Assembly: GCA_018003315.1 (NCBI GenBank)
Contig: JAGNEJ010000009.1
Coordinates: 1-64,000, forward strand
Origin: Verrucomicrobiales bacterium
GTDB lineage: Bacteria > Verrucomicrobiota > Verrucomicrobiia > Verrucomicrobiales > V1-33
Direction: 5' to 3'
DNA length: 64,000 nt
The translations under genes were made by a program, and so were the position numbers. This document shows, piece after piece, positions 1 through 10,000 of this stretch (position 1 is the stretch's first letter; every line of letters starts with the position of its first letter). The notes below the pieces were generated by a model. That model was not told the origin of the DNA. It made no database searches and worked only from the letters and a program-made list of their open reading frames with translations.

Positions 1-58
1 AGATTCTTCGGGAGTCATCCTGGGGGGGGGGAGCTAAACTGGCGGCAGGACTGGCGAA

Positions 59-3000
59 TCAGCACTTTGCGAGAAAGTCGTCGAGCTTCGTTGCTTTGAG
101 AAAACGAGCGGCGGGGGTGTTGTGGGTAGCGAGTTCGGCAAAGTGGGCTTCACCGCATTTGATCTTGGCGCTTTCTTTGTCGCGGAGGTCGTCGGTGAAA
201 AGGCTGCTTTTGGTTTCGACGACGAAGTAAAGGCGCTCGGTGCCGTCTTTGTCCACGAGGACGGCCCAGTCGGGGTTGTAGGGTCCGAGGGGCGTTGGGA
301 CTTTGAACCAGCCGGGGAGTTTGGCGTAAACCTTGATGGCTTCGTTTTTCTCCAGTTGCTCGGCGAAGGTGCGCTCGGTGTCGGATTGGTAAATAACCTG
401 TTCGTGGACACTCTTATCCGCGTTGATCATGTTCTTGAGGTAGCCGGTGAGTTCCTCGGTCTCGAAGAGTTGCTGGGCATAGTATTGCTCGGCTCCGATG
501 CGCTGGTACTTGATGCCGTCCACCAGGGCCATGCGCTTGCTGCGGTTGATGATCTCGGCGGCGAGTTCGATGAATTGCTGCGGGTTGCGTTTGAAATCGT
601 TGAGCCGTTCACTCTCCACCAGAATGCGGTAGATGCTGCGGCGGGTTAGATGGGTCTTATCCTGGAGGTCGGTGAGGACGTCGGGCAGTTCGATGTCACC
701 TTCGTCGAGGGTCACAGGCGCGGACGTGACCGTTTCCTTCGTGTCCACGCCGGAACGCCCGATGGCGAGGTCCGCCTTGCGCCACTGCAAGCGGGTTTTG
801 GCTATGGGTGGCGCGTCCTTAAGCGACGCGATGCATGTTCTGAGCAGTGCTTCGTTGTCGAACTGAACGCGGTAGGTGGTCTTGTGTTTGATGCGGTCCC
901 ACAGTGCCTTGAAGTCCGCTCCTTGCAGCACGGCTTGGCGCGTTCTCACCTGCTTACGATGGTCGGCGTTCTTGATTTCGAGTCGCCCCGCCAGCTTCCG
1001 GAGAATCTCCTTCACCTGCGGCAGTTGGGCGGTGAAGGGTTCCGGCAGAGTCAGCGTGCCGTCCTTGAGCGCCTTGCGCAGTGCGTCCTGCACTTTGCCT
1101 TGGGCATTCACGAGACCGGCGGTTTTCAGATGCTCCCAGAGGACTTTCGATTGCTCGAAGCCCAGTGGCGCGGGCTGGCCGTCGGCTCCCGTAGCGGAGA
1201 TTCCGGCGAATTGATGCGTTTCTACGACGCCGAAGCGAATGCCCGTCTCTTGCTCGATCTCTTTTTGCAGACTCTCGGCAAACTGCTCGTAGCTTTCGGT
1301 GGCGATGACCGTCAGCGTGTTGATCTCGAAGCCGCGCAGGCGCTCGCCTTGCTGGTTCACGCAGAGGCGCAGGCCGCGCCCGATGGTCTGGCGGCGTTGT
1401 TGCTCCGACGACATTTCACGCAGGGCGCAAATTTGGAAGACGTTCGGATTGTCCCAGCCCTCGCGCAGGGCGGAGTGGGAAAAGATGAACTTTAGCGGAG
1501 TCTCGAAACTCAGCAGCTTCTCCTTGTCCCGCATGATGAGGCTGTAGGTGTCGTCGTCCGCCGCCGTGGTACCTCTGGTGTCTTTGAAAACTTCCACCGT
1601 CTTCGTGCCAACCTTCTTCTTGTCGATGGAGAAGTAGCCGTTGTGAACGTCCTCGGCGGCGGTCGTCACGTCCACTTCCTTGAAGAGGACTTGGTAATCG
1701 GGATGCTTGGCGAGGCGGCGATATTCCTCCTCGAAGATGCGGGCGTAGTCGCCCTTCACCGGGTTGCCGTCGTCATCGTAGTGCCGGTATTTTTCCACGG
1801 CGTCGATAAAAAACAGGCTCAAGACCTTGATGCCTTGCGGGGCGAGGCGCTTTTCCTTGTCGAGGTGTTCTTTGATGGTGCGGTGAATCATCTGGCGCTG
1901 CACGGCCAGCGGTTCCACATCGCCATAGGCTTGGCCGGGTCGGAGATAGACTTCGCCGCCGGGGTAGCGGAGTTCGAGAAACTCATCGCCCCTGGCCACG
2001 CGGATTTCGCCCACGCGGCAATCGTGATAAACCGCACGCCCGGTGGTCATTTCCAGATTGTCGCCATCCTGCACGGTGACTTCTTTGCGGGCCACGCCGT
2101 GCCCCGCCTGCGTATCGAGTTCAACCTTGGCGGTGATGACGCCGCGAAGATTCTTCACGGAAATCAACCTCACATACGGCTTGTTGTGCCCGCCTTCCAC
2201 GGTGGCTGCGGCCACTTCGATCTGCTTCACCAGCTTGCGCTCGTAGGCGTCCACCGCATCCAGCTTGAACACCATGTGGTGCGCTTCTTTCGGCGTCGCG
2301 GAATAGCGCAGGTTGCAGAGCGGGTTCATGCGCTCCATGGCCTTCTTGCCTTTGCCGTCAAGGCCGCCTTCCACGCTCTGCGGTTCGTCCACGATGAGGA
2401 TGGGGCGGGTGGCGCGGATCAGGTCGATGGGTTTCTCGCCGCCGGTCTTCTCGCTGGGGCGATACATCACGTTCTTCGACTTCTCGCGGCGGGCGGCTTC
2501 ATCGGCTTCCTCGGTTTGCGCCTGCTGCTCGTCGCCGAACTTATTGATGGCACCGACTGTCATTACCATGATCTGAATCTGCGGGCTGGTGGCGAAGTTG
2601 CGCACCTGGCCAAGCTTGGCTGAGTCATAGAGGAAGAAGTCGAACGGGACGCCTGCGTAGAGCGACTTGAGGTGCTCCGCCGCCGTTTCGATGGTATGAT
2701 AAACACCCTCCTTGATTGCCACCGAGGGCACCACGATGACGAATTTGGTGAAGCCGTAGCGCTTGTTTAGTTCAAAGACGGTGCGCAGATATACGTAGGT
2801 TTTCCCGGTGCCCGTCTCCATCTCCACGGTGAAATCGCCCGATGCCATTGAGGCCGAGGGCGCGAGACCGTGGCGGAGCTGGATAGCGTGCAGGTTGGCC
2901 AGCAACTCGTCGTCGAGCAGGGTCAAGCGGTTCCCGATGCCAAGATCGTTTTCGGCGAACGCCATTCGGGTCTGGAGATCATTCGCATCATGGGTCACGG

Positions 3001-3100
3001 TGAATTCCGTGCGGCAGATTTCCTGCCCATGGAAGAGGTCGCAGACCGCGTCGATGGCTTGAAGTTGGTAGTCGAGATTCGGTTCGAAATGGAGTTTCAT
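59..3100 (-). CDS. res: Type III-like restriction enzyme Res subunit (SF2 helicase plus nuclease)
   Basis: ATP-driven translocase/endonuclease of a type III-like restriction system, working with the Mod methyltransferase at 4247-6250. About 1013 aa, usual for Res. Seen: the typical N-terminal NLDYQLQAIDAV segment, Walker A TGTGKT near residue 97, a DEPQ Walker B box near 238, an SATPKE motif III, and a motif VI helicase block QQRRQTIGRGLRL. Near the C-terminus, PDWAV followed by VVETK fits a PD-(D/E)xK nuclease. The ATG at 3100 begins MKLHFEPN; a TTG at 3109 overlaps the upstream Abi_2 stop and is an alternative start. It is last in the leftward operon. All key motifs are intact, so it is probably active; this is inference. 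Confidence 0.93.
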   Translation of the reverse strand: MKLHFEPNLDYQLQAIDAVCDLFHGQEICRTEFTVTHDANDLQTRMAFAENDLGIGNRLTLLDDELLANLHAIQLRHGLAPSASMASGDFTVEMETGTGKTYVYLRTVFELNKRYGFTKFVIVVPSVAIKEGVYHTIETAAEHLKSLYAGVPFDFFLYDSAKLGQVRNFATSPQIQIMVMTVGAINKFGDEQQAQTEEADEAARREKSKNVMYRPSEKTGGEKPIDLIRATRPILIVDEPQSVEGGLDGKGKKAMERMNPLCNLRYSATPKEAHHMVFKLDAVDAYERKLVKQIEVAAATVEGGHNKPYVRLISVKNLRGVITAKVELDTQAGHGVARKEVTVQDGDNLEMTTGRAVYHDCRVGEIRVARGDEFLELRYPGGEVYLRPGQAYGDVEPLAVQRQMIHRTIKEHLDKEKRLAPQGIKVLSLFFIDAVEKYRHYDDDGNPVKGDYARIFEEEYRRLAKHPDYQVLFKEVDVTTAAEDVHNGYFSIDKKKVGTKTVEVFKDTRGTTAADDDTYSLIMRDKEKLLSFETPLKFIFSHSALREGWDNPNVFQICALREMSSEQQRRQTIGRGLRLCVNQQGERLRGFEINTLTVIATESYEQFAESLQKEIEQETGIRFGVVETHQFAGISATGADGQPAPLGFEQSKVLWEHLKTAGLVNAQGKVQDALRKALKDGTLTLPEPFTAQLPQVKEILRKLAGRLEIKNADHRKQVRTRQAVLQGADFKALWDRIKHKTTYRVQFDNEALLRTCIASLKDAPPIAKTRLQWRKADLAIGRSGVDTKETVTSAPVTLDEGDIELPDVLTDLQDKTHLTRRSIYRILVESERLNDFKRNPQQFIELAAEIINRSKRMALVDGIKYQRIGAEQYYAQQLFETEELTGYLKNMINADKSVHEQVIYQSDTERTFAEQLEKNEAIKVYAKLPGWFKVPTPLGPYNPDWAVLVDKDGTERLYFVVETKSSLFTDDLRDKESAKIKCGEAHFAELATHNTPAARFLKATKLDDFLAKC

Positions 3101-3105
3101 GATCG

Positions 3106-4092
3106 TCAAAGCCAGAGGGGATGGGTCCGCCAGGCGGCAGGCAGCCCCATTTCAGCGAGGGGGATTTCGGGATATTCGTCAAAAAGAGCAAACAAACGGT
3201 GTTTCCAAAGGCTGGTGGTGCTGACTTTGCCAAGCCAGTGATGGCAGACGCAAAGGACGTGGCCGATCCGGTCCGGTGCAAAGCGTGGCTGGCAATACCA
3301 CGCGGGGTTATTGTTCTTATTGCCGGGTATTCCCGGCGTGGCTCCACCGACACGGTTCCAAATACGAGCGTGGTGGGCGCAGGCATTCCTTAACGTGAAA
3401 ATGCCTTTCGTCCACGAAAGCAATTGATCATCCGAAAAGCCAAAGTCTTCTGCCACCCGCCTCACGACCGATCTGTCCACCGCATTGGCAAAAGTCAGGA
3501 CGGTGTTACAGGTCATCAGTTCGCATGCCACCCAAAGCGGCAGATACGGATGTTTGTCCCCGTAGGTTGTCTCGAAATGAACGGTGAACGCGCTTTTGGC
3601 TTTGCTGGATCGGTTTTTCTCTGCTTGCAGTTTGGCCAGCCACTGCTTGTGGTCCGAGCGCGGCCAGTCTTTCCGTTGTAGTAGCGCCTTCAAACTCCTC
3701 CGAAGTTTTTCCCGGCAGGAGAGCCTTTTGAATCCCGGCAAGTTTCCTTCGCTTAAATGACCGAAGGGTCCATGAACCTGCACAAAGTGATATACGAGCC
3801 GTGTCCGCACGGCCACTTCAATCCGCTCAATGGCATCCAGCAGAATGACACGCAATCTGCGGTCGAAATTATAGCGCCGCCACACCATATCCAGAGTGGT
3901 ACCAGGCCTAAATGAGTCTGTCACCTTGCCCGCCGCATCTCGAACCCGGAAGGCGTAGAGGTAGCCGCTCAGCCGGTAATAATTCACGACCTTCAGTCGT
4001 TCGATCAATTCACCGCGTTCCGCCATCAGACCACGACCGATTAGTTGATCGGCCTGTTGCTCCAGCGTCAGAGCCTGCTTCGGGTAGATCAT
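3106..4092 (-). CDS. Abi_2 family (AbiD/AbiF-like) abortive infection protein
   Basis: Predicted abortive-infection protein of the Abi_2 family, about 328 aa. Family features seen: an N-terminal LTLEQQADQLIGRGL segment, the RLSGYLYAFR block near residue 55, an RYNFDRRLRVILLDAIERIEVAVR-type helix (quoted in part: FDRRLRVILLDAIERIEV), and a C-terminal LRNACAHHARIWN motif. That R-N-x-x-x-H signature is seen in HEPN-like RNases; a nuclease role is inference. ATG at 4092 is chosen because an AGAGGGGG purine run precedes it; an in-frame start at 4155 adds 21 unconvincing residues. It sits between mod and res and its stop abuts the res start, so it looks co-translated with Res. Confidence 0.88.
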   Translation of the reverse strand: MIYPKQALTLEQQADQLIGRGLMAERGELIERLKVVNYYRLSGYLYAFRVRDAAGKVTDSFRPGTTLDMVWRRYNFDRRLRVILLDAIERIEVAVRTRLVYHFVQVHGPFGHLSEGNLPGFKRLSCREKLRRSLKALLQRKDWPRSDHKQWLAKLQAEKNRSSKAKSAFTVHFETTYGDKHPYLPLWVACELMTCNTVLTFANAVDRSVVRRVAEDFGFSDDQLLSWTKGIFTLRNACAHHARIWNRVGGATPGIPGNKNNNPAWYCQPRFAPDRIGHVLCVCHHWLGKVSTTSLWKHRLFALFDEYPEIPLAEMGLPAAWRTHPLWL

Positions 4093-4246
4093 GCCGGGCC
4101 CCCTCTCTGTGGGGGCGAAGCATACCGGCAAAAAAACACCCGCCGAATTTCGCATGCAAGCAGAGGCGCGGCGGGTTTGATGTCCTCATCCTTCACCAGC
4201 CCTCCACTCGCGTCAATCAATTTTTGATTCATTTTGATGCAGTCTG

Positions 4247-6250
4247 CTACAGGCTCCTCACGGTTTCGAGGCCGTGCTGGTGGAGGATGGCGGTGAGGTT
4301 GGTCTTGGCCACGTCGTCGGCGAAGGCGCTGTCACGGAAGACGACGGTGGTTTCGCCAGCGGGCTTCAGCTCCTTGTGCCAGGCCACGAGGCCGAGGGCC
4401 AGTGGCTCTACGTCGGGCTGCGGGATTGCGGGGGAGAGGCAGACGAGCAGGGAGCCGCCGCCGATAGAGTGGATTTCATGCGCCTGCTTCTTGGCCCCTT
4501 CGACCTTCTTCGTTTCAATCGGCACGCAGAGGTCGAGGCCAAGCTTGAGGAGTAGCTCGAAGAGAATGTCCTGCTCGGTGCGGTCGGTCTTGAGGTGCTC
4601 GATGGAGGCTTCGAGGGTTTCGGCGAGGTTGTCGCGGTCCGGCTCCCACGCCCGGATGTTGCTGCTGGCGAGCTTGAAGACGCGGAAGCCGAGGTCGCCA
4701 GCGAACAGCGGGTTTTCCTCCCGAATCTTCTTCCCGGCCCGGCGCAGGCGTTCTTTCGTCAGTTCGGCAATGTTGCGTGGTTTGCCGATTTCGTCGCAAA
4801 ATGATGCCGACACTTTCTGCTCGTTAATCGTCGTATCCAAGGGCTGAGGGAGCTGCACCAAGATGAAACGCCTTGTTCCACGATCTCCGGCATTCAATGC
4901 CATGGCAGCGTGCCCCGTGGTCCCGGTGCCTGCAAAGAAGTCCAAGATCAGCGAATCCTTGTCCCCGCCAATTTGCAGAAAGTCACGAATCAACGAACGT
5001 GGTTTTGGTGGACTATCGAAAACCTTGCTGCCGAAAAGCACTCCAATTTCGGCAGTTCCGTTGCTGCTGCTGTATTCTGGTTTGTAGAGCAGTGACTTCG
5101 GCTTGCTCGATGGCAGGTCTCCCAATCCAGGGCGTTGTTTTTTATAGATGTTTTTTCCGCTTCTTCCTTCGACGATAACTAGGTTATGAGGCTCATCTTT
5201 AATTTTCTGTTTCCCCCAAGTCCACGATAATTGTTCGCCCGCTTCATTGGTTGGCCAAATTGCTTCATCTGCGGGTGAACGGGGTTTGTCATCATCCGTC
5301 GCATAAACAAAACCATCGGCGGAAATGAATACAGGAAACCATCCGTTTGGTCGACGTTCCCTCGATGCATCTTGCCCCGTCCTCCGTAACGTGTCGGCTC
5401 TTTTGAATAAGCCTCTTTCGTCTTCCTCCCAGTCATCAAGGTCATCATCAGGCACAGGAAGCTCATTTACTTTACAGGCATCACGCTGCTTTGCATAGGC
5501 GACCGTAAACTCGTGCGTATCTGAGAATGCGAAGGCATCGTTGTTTCCTTTGAGGTTCATCACCGTTGGCAGTAAGCCGATGAAGTTCTCCGCGCCAAAC
5601 ACGTCGTCCATCTGGGATCGCAAGTTCGCAGCTTCGCTGGAATCAATGCTGATGAAAATCACCCCGTCCTCGCGCAGTAGATTCCGCGCGAGCTTAAGGC
5701 GGGGATACATCATGTTGAGCCAGTCGGTGTGGAAGCGGCCGGAGGCTTCGGTGTTGGAGGTGAGTTTCTTGCCGCCTTCGCCGGTCTGGCCGGTGAGTTC
5801 GAGGTAGTTTTTGATGTTGTCCTGGAAGTTGTCGGGATAGACGAAGTCCTTGCCGGTGTTGTAGGGCGGGTCGATGTAGATGAGCTTCACTTTCCCGGCG
5901 TAGGATTTCTGGAGGAGCTTGAGGACTTCGAGGTTGTCGCCTTCGATCATGAGGTTCTGGGTGGTGTCCCAATCCACGCTATCTTCCGGGCAGGGACGCA
6001 GGGTGCCGGTGGAGGGGGTGAGGGCGAGCTGGCGGGCGCGGCGTTTGCCATGCCAATTGAGGCCATATTTCTCCTCGGCATCGGTGACGGTCTGGTCTCC
6101 CACGAGCTGCTTGAGCACGTCGAGATTCACGGCCACGCCGTCCGGCCCCTCGGTGACGAGTCCAGGGAAGAGCGCCCGAAGCGCAGCGAGGTTCGCGGCG
6201 GCGAGGTCGGGGGATTTGGTTTCGGGGTCGGCGGCGGTGAGTTTCTGCAT
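4247..6250 (-). CDS. mod: Type III-like Mod DNA methyltransferase (beta-class N6-adenine)
   Basis: Site-specific adenine methyltransferase that should protect host DNA and supply specificity to Res. 667 aa, a normal Mod length. The catalytic DPPYN motif is at residues 127-131 and the SAM-binding FAGTG at 439-443. This DPPY-before-FxGxG order defines the beta class. The variable segment between them, roughly 240-420, would hold target recognition. Upstream by 17 nt is a DUF4391 gene; downstream lies an Abi_2 gene, then res. A 154-nt gap separates its stop from the abi start, the largest gap in the operon. The recognition sequence cannot be read from the protein. Confidence 0.94.
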   Translation of the reverse strand: MQKLTAADPETKSPDLAAANLAALRALFPGLVTEGPDGVAVNLDVLKQLVGDQTVTDAEEKYGLNWHGKRRARQLALTPSTGTLRPCPEDSVDWDTTQNLMIEGDNLEVLKLLQKSYAGKVKLIYIDPPYNTGKDFVYPDNFQDNIKNYLELTGQTGEGGKKLTSNTEASGRFHTDWLNMMYPRLKLARNLLREDGVIFISIDSSEAANLRSQMDDVFGAENFIGLLPTVMNLKGNNDAFAFSDTHEFTVAYAKQRDACKVNELPVPDDDLDDWEEDERGLFKRADTLRRTGQDASRERRPNGWFPVFISADGFVYATDDDKPRSPADEAIWPTNEAGEQLSWTWGKQKIKDEPHNLVIVEGRSGKNIYKKQRPGLGDLPSSKPKSLLYKPEYSSSNGTAEIGVLFGSKVFDSPPKPRSLIRDFLQIGGDKDSLILDFFAGTGTTGHAAMALNAGDRGTRRFILVQLPQPLDTTINEQKVSASFCDEIGKPRNIAELTKERLRRAGKKIREENPLFAGDLGFRVFKLASSNIRAWEPDRDNLAETLEASIEHLKTDRTEQDILFELLLKLGLDLCVPIETKKVEGAKKQAHEIHSIGGGSLLVCLSPAIPQPDVEPLALGLVAWHKELKPAGETTVVFRDSAFADDVAKTNLTAILHQHGLETVRSL

Positions 6251-6267
6251 GGGAGGAAAGGGATGGA

Positions 6268-7020
6268 TTAAAGAAGCCTATCGGCGGCGGCGCGGCTGGC
6301 TTCAAGCCGGTGCAGTTGGAGATTCAACTCCACCCTGCGATTGAGTTGGGTTTCCCTACCTGCCTGGGCGCGGAGGGCCGCGATCTCGCGGGTGAGGCGG
6401 TCATGGTCTGCCAAGGCGGACCGGCGGGCATCTCCGGCGATGGAGGTCTCGCACAGGGTGAAGGTGGAGGTGACCTGGGCGGCGGCGTAGGCGTCAAAAC
6501 AGCGCAACCATCCGTCATAAAAGGCGTGGAGATCTCCCCGGGGTTGGGAGGTGACATCGAGAGCGGAAAGGAAGGGGGCGCACGACGGGTGGGTGGACTC
6601 CAGCAAGGCCCGGGACGGACTGCCGTCCAAAACCATCTGGCCCGCATGGCCTTGGGACCAGCGCAGGTGGCAGAGGGAAAGGCTGATGCCGAGTGGCTCG
6701 CTCAGGATGAGGAGAAGAGGGTAGGGAATGGCGCGGTGAATCAGCTCAGCGAGGCGTGGGGCCTTGGCTCCCGCGCGGAGCATGACCGAGAGCACGGCGA
6801 TTTCCAAATACTCGCGGGTATCGTCGCGGAAGACCGGAACCCCGATGGTGGCGGGCTTGAGCGCGGCAATCCAGTGGAGTTCCTCGATCCCCTCGTTGAT
6901 CTGGCGTTTATCGGCGGCAGTGGGTGCGCCGTTTTCCACCAGCAGCTTCTTCGGCACGCGCTGCTCCACCCGCGCGTCGGCGGGGAGACAAAGGGCAGCG
7001 ATGACGGTGGCGGCGGTCAT
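6268..7020 (-). CDS. DUF4391 domain protein of the defence operon
   Basis: 250-aa protein matching my recollection of DUF4391, a family of unknown activity usually found beside a type III-like Mod and helicases. Seen: RVPKKLLVENGAPTAADKRQ near the N-terminus, an LHWIAALKPATIGVP block near residue 50, and AELIHRAIPYPLLLIL near 90. The last third is a helical, arginine- and glutamate-rich coiled-coil-like segment (RLTREIAALRAQAG). It sits 4 nt after the nuclease-helicase gene and 17 nt before mod, implying co-expression and a shared complex. No catalytic motif is evident; an adaptor role is a guess. Confidence 0.85.
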   Translation of the reverse strand: MTAATVIAALCLPADARVEQRVPKKLLVENGAPTAADKRQINEGIEELHWIAALKPATIGVPVFRDDTREYLEIAVLSVMLRAGAKAPRLAELIHRAIPYPLLLILSEPLGISLSLCHLRWSQGHAGQMVLDGSPSRALLESTHPSCAPFLSALDVTSQPRGDLHAFYDGWLRCFDAYAAAQVTSTFTLCETSIAGDARRSALADHDRLTREIAALRAQAGRETQLNRRVELNLQLHRLEASRAAADRLL

Positions 7021-7024
7021 GCGT

Positions 7025-10000
7025 TCAGTTCGAGGTGGAGGGATGGGCCAATTTACAAAGCAGATTGATGAGCCTCATTTCGTCCAGCGATCCGGCGGTG
7101 GCGCTGGCGATGCGGGGATCCGCGACAACGACAGCCAGACACTTGGCACGGGAGATGGCGACGTTGATACGGTTGCGGTCGAGGATGAACGCGAGACCCC
7201 GGGAGCCGTATTCGCCGTAGCTGGAACACAGCGAGAGGATGCAGACCGGGGCTTCCATTCCTTGGAATTTGTCCACGCTCCCGACGCGGGCACCTGCGGG
7301 CAATGCGGCCTGAAGGGCGCGGACCTGAGCGTTGTAAGGGGCGATGAACAAGAAGTCCTCAAGGGCGAGGGGTTTCGTGGTGCCATCTTTGGCCGTGTAG
7401 GGACGGCCCAGCATTTCCTCGTAAATGGCCTTCACGCGTTCGACCTCTTCGTCACTCCGCTGAATGTTGCCATCGTGCTCGATGCCGCTGAAGATGATCC
7501 CGGTCTCGCAAGTAATGAATCGTCCGGCATTTGGCGGGACCACGATTCTTTGCTGCGCACAGTCGGCATGGGAAGCCAGACGTCCTTCGTAAATGCTTTC
7601 GGAGATGAAGCGGCAAACCGACGGGTGCATCCGTCTTGATTCGCCGAGGAACAATCCGTAGTCGGCGGGCACGACGGCATGAAGCACCGGCGCATCCGGT
7701 CGGCTGGCGGCGGTATCCTTGAGGGCGTATTGTAGGGCGGAAAGTCCCGCATCACCGGGATGGGAGCCCTGAATGGGCTGTTCGAGCTGCATCTGGTCGC
7801 CGAGGAGCACGAGATTCTGCGCGCAGCGGGACATTGCCACGGCGTTGGCCAGTGAGACCTGCCCGGCTTCATCGATGAAAAGGAAATCGAGCACGCCTTC
7901 CCACTCCGGCCGCGTGAAGAGCCACGCGGTTCCGCCGACGATGCCTCCATTGTACGCGGTGCGCCCGACCGGATTGTCCGCGATATGCCGCAGGCCGGGA
8001 TTGGCCGAGAAAAGCGGATCCTCAGAATCGCCACCGACTTTAATTCCTCGAAAATCAGCACCTGTTTCGCTGGCTGCTTTGCCGCAAGCGGCCAGAAGAT
8101 TCACTACCGCCTTGTGGCTGTTGGACGAGACACCGACTGATCGGCCGGCGGCGAGGAGTGCAGCGATGACTCGCGAGGCCGTGTAGGTCTTGCCGGTGCC
8201 GGGCGGTCCCTGCACCACAAGGCACCCGCCGGACATGGTGCCGGTCACACGGATGCCGGCCTGCGTTGACGTCTCGCCGGCATTTTGGAGCGGTGCCGCG
8301 GGAGGCACCCGGTTCAAAAGCGCGGAGACCGGCGCGTGGAGGTTTCCGGATAAGTGCCGGGCGGCGACTTCGGTCACCGCGGCCTGAATGGCCTGCGCGG
8401 GAACGTATTCGTATGGAAGTAGAGAGCCTTGTGAGGGGAATGCACCGCCCAACTTGTCGATCAAACTCTTCCTGCCGATTTTTAGGACCAGTCTGCCTGA
8501 GGACACATCCAACTCCACCAGCTTGAACTTGGCGTCGAGGTTATGGGTGAACATTACGTCGGACTTGTCCCCGGCGGCCAGTTTGCATTCCTGCGCGGGA
8601 TCGAACCGGTATTCTTGAACGAGCGATTGTTTCTCGACCACGGGCGATCCTACGGCTTGAACGCCCTCGATGCAGCCGGCGTCGTCGCGAAGGACGTCAG
8701 GTGTAGCCACGGCGCGGTCGAACATTCGCCACCACATGGGCTTTTCTTCGCGGCGGTGGAAATCGATCAAATCGGCAAGAACCACCGAGGTCGCGTCGCC
8801 CTGCTGGCGAAGGCTCTCCGCCGTCTGCAGCCTGGCGACGACCTCAGGCGACAACACTGGTGGTGCCGATGGGACTGCGGCCGCTGCGGGATGAGCCGAG
8901 GCAATTTTGTTTTCACCGGCGATTTTTCTCAGCCACTGCAACAGTTCAGCCGTGGATTTACAGTCGTCCTCGTTGTAGTCGCGGATGCCCTTGAGGATGC
9001 CGCTCGTTTCCCAATCACGCGGCTGCTTGCTCTCGATCCACCGGGCGTATTGGACGATGGATTCAGCGGCGGTGGCTACGTCGGTGGCGCGCTTCGGGCG
9101 GTAGAGGCGTTCGACCGACTTGATGGAGTAACTGCCCTCGCCAATGCGCAGGCCGTGGCTGACGACCTGGTAGAGATCAACGAACACCTCGTTCCGAAGG
9201 AGCTGATCCACCTCATCCTGACGGGTATCATGCCGGGTACTCAACCGCCGCACCGCGCTGACTTCGTAGGCAGCGTAATGATAGATGTGCATTCCGGGCG
9301 CGCTCTGCCAGCGCTGGAATACCCAGTCCACGAAGCCCTCGAATGCGCGCTTTTCCTCGTCACGGTCGTGCGCCCACCAGTCCCGGAAATCGAAAGTGTC
9401 GGGCTGCCCGTTCCGCGTGCTGGCACCGAATAGATACTCCAACCCGCCAGCCACCAACGGGTAGCCTTCCATGTCGAAGAATACGTCTGCTGGATTATCG
9501 GGAGGAAGAGCGGCGAGGCCCACGGGCTCACCATTCGCGCCGATGTGCGGCAGCATCTCGTAGCACGGCGGAGCATCGGAATTCGCGATCCGTTCGGCGC
9601 GTGTCTGGCACTGGAGCCGGGCCTGGCCGACAAGTTTTTCCAGCGAGTCGCCCGCGAGCTTGGGAATGGTTTTTCCCGAAGCGCTGGCGAGGTCGGCCAT
9701 GGTGGCAATGCCGGCGCTTTTGAGTTTCTTGATCTGACCAACGCTGATGCCGGCAACCTGCACGAGGTGGTCTGTTTCCGTAAAGAATTTCTCTGCGTGT
9801 GACGCCCAACGACCGTGATCGGCACGGGGAAGCGGCTCCGGGCGATCTGAATTATTCCCGGTGAAGCCGTCCTGCATGGCGAGGAAGCCGGCTTTGATCC
9901 GGCGGTAGTAATGGAGAAAGTCCTCGACGCGGAACTCCACCTTTTCATTCGAGCCAAGGATGATCCCAAATGTTTCCGGCATCGTTGTGCCCATCACCGC

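Noticed and set aside
650-2623. Long plus-strand ORFs opposite the res gene
   Set aside because: They are antisense shadows of a gene with clear helicase and nuclease motifs; their proteins have no recognisable domain and odd composition.
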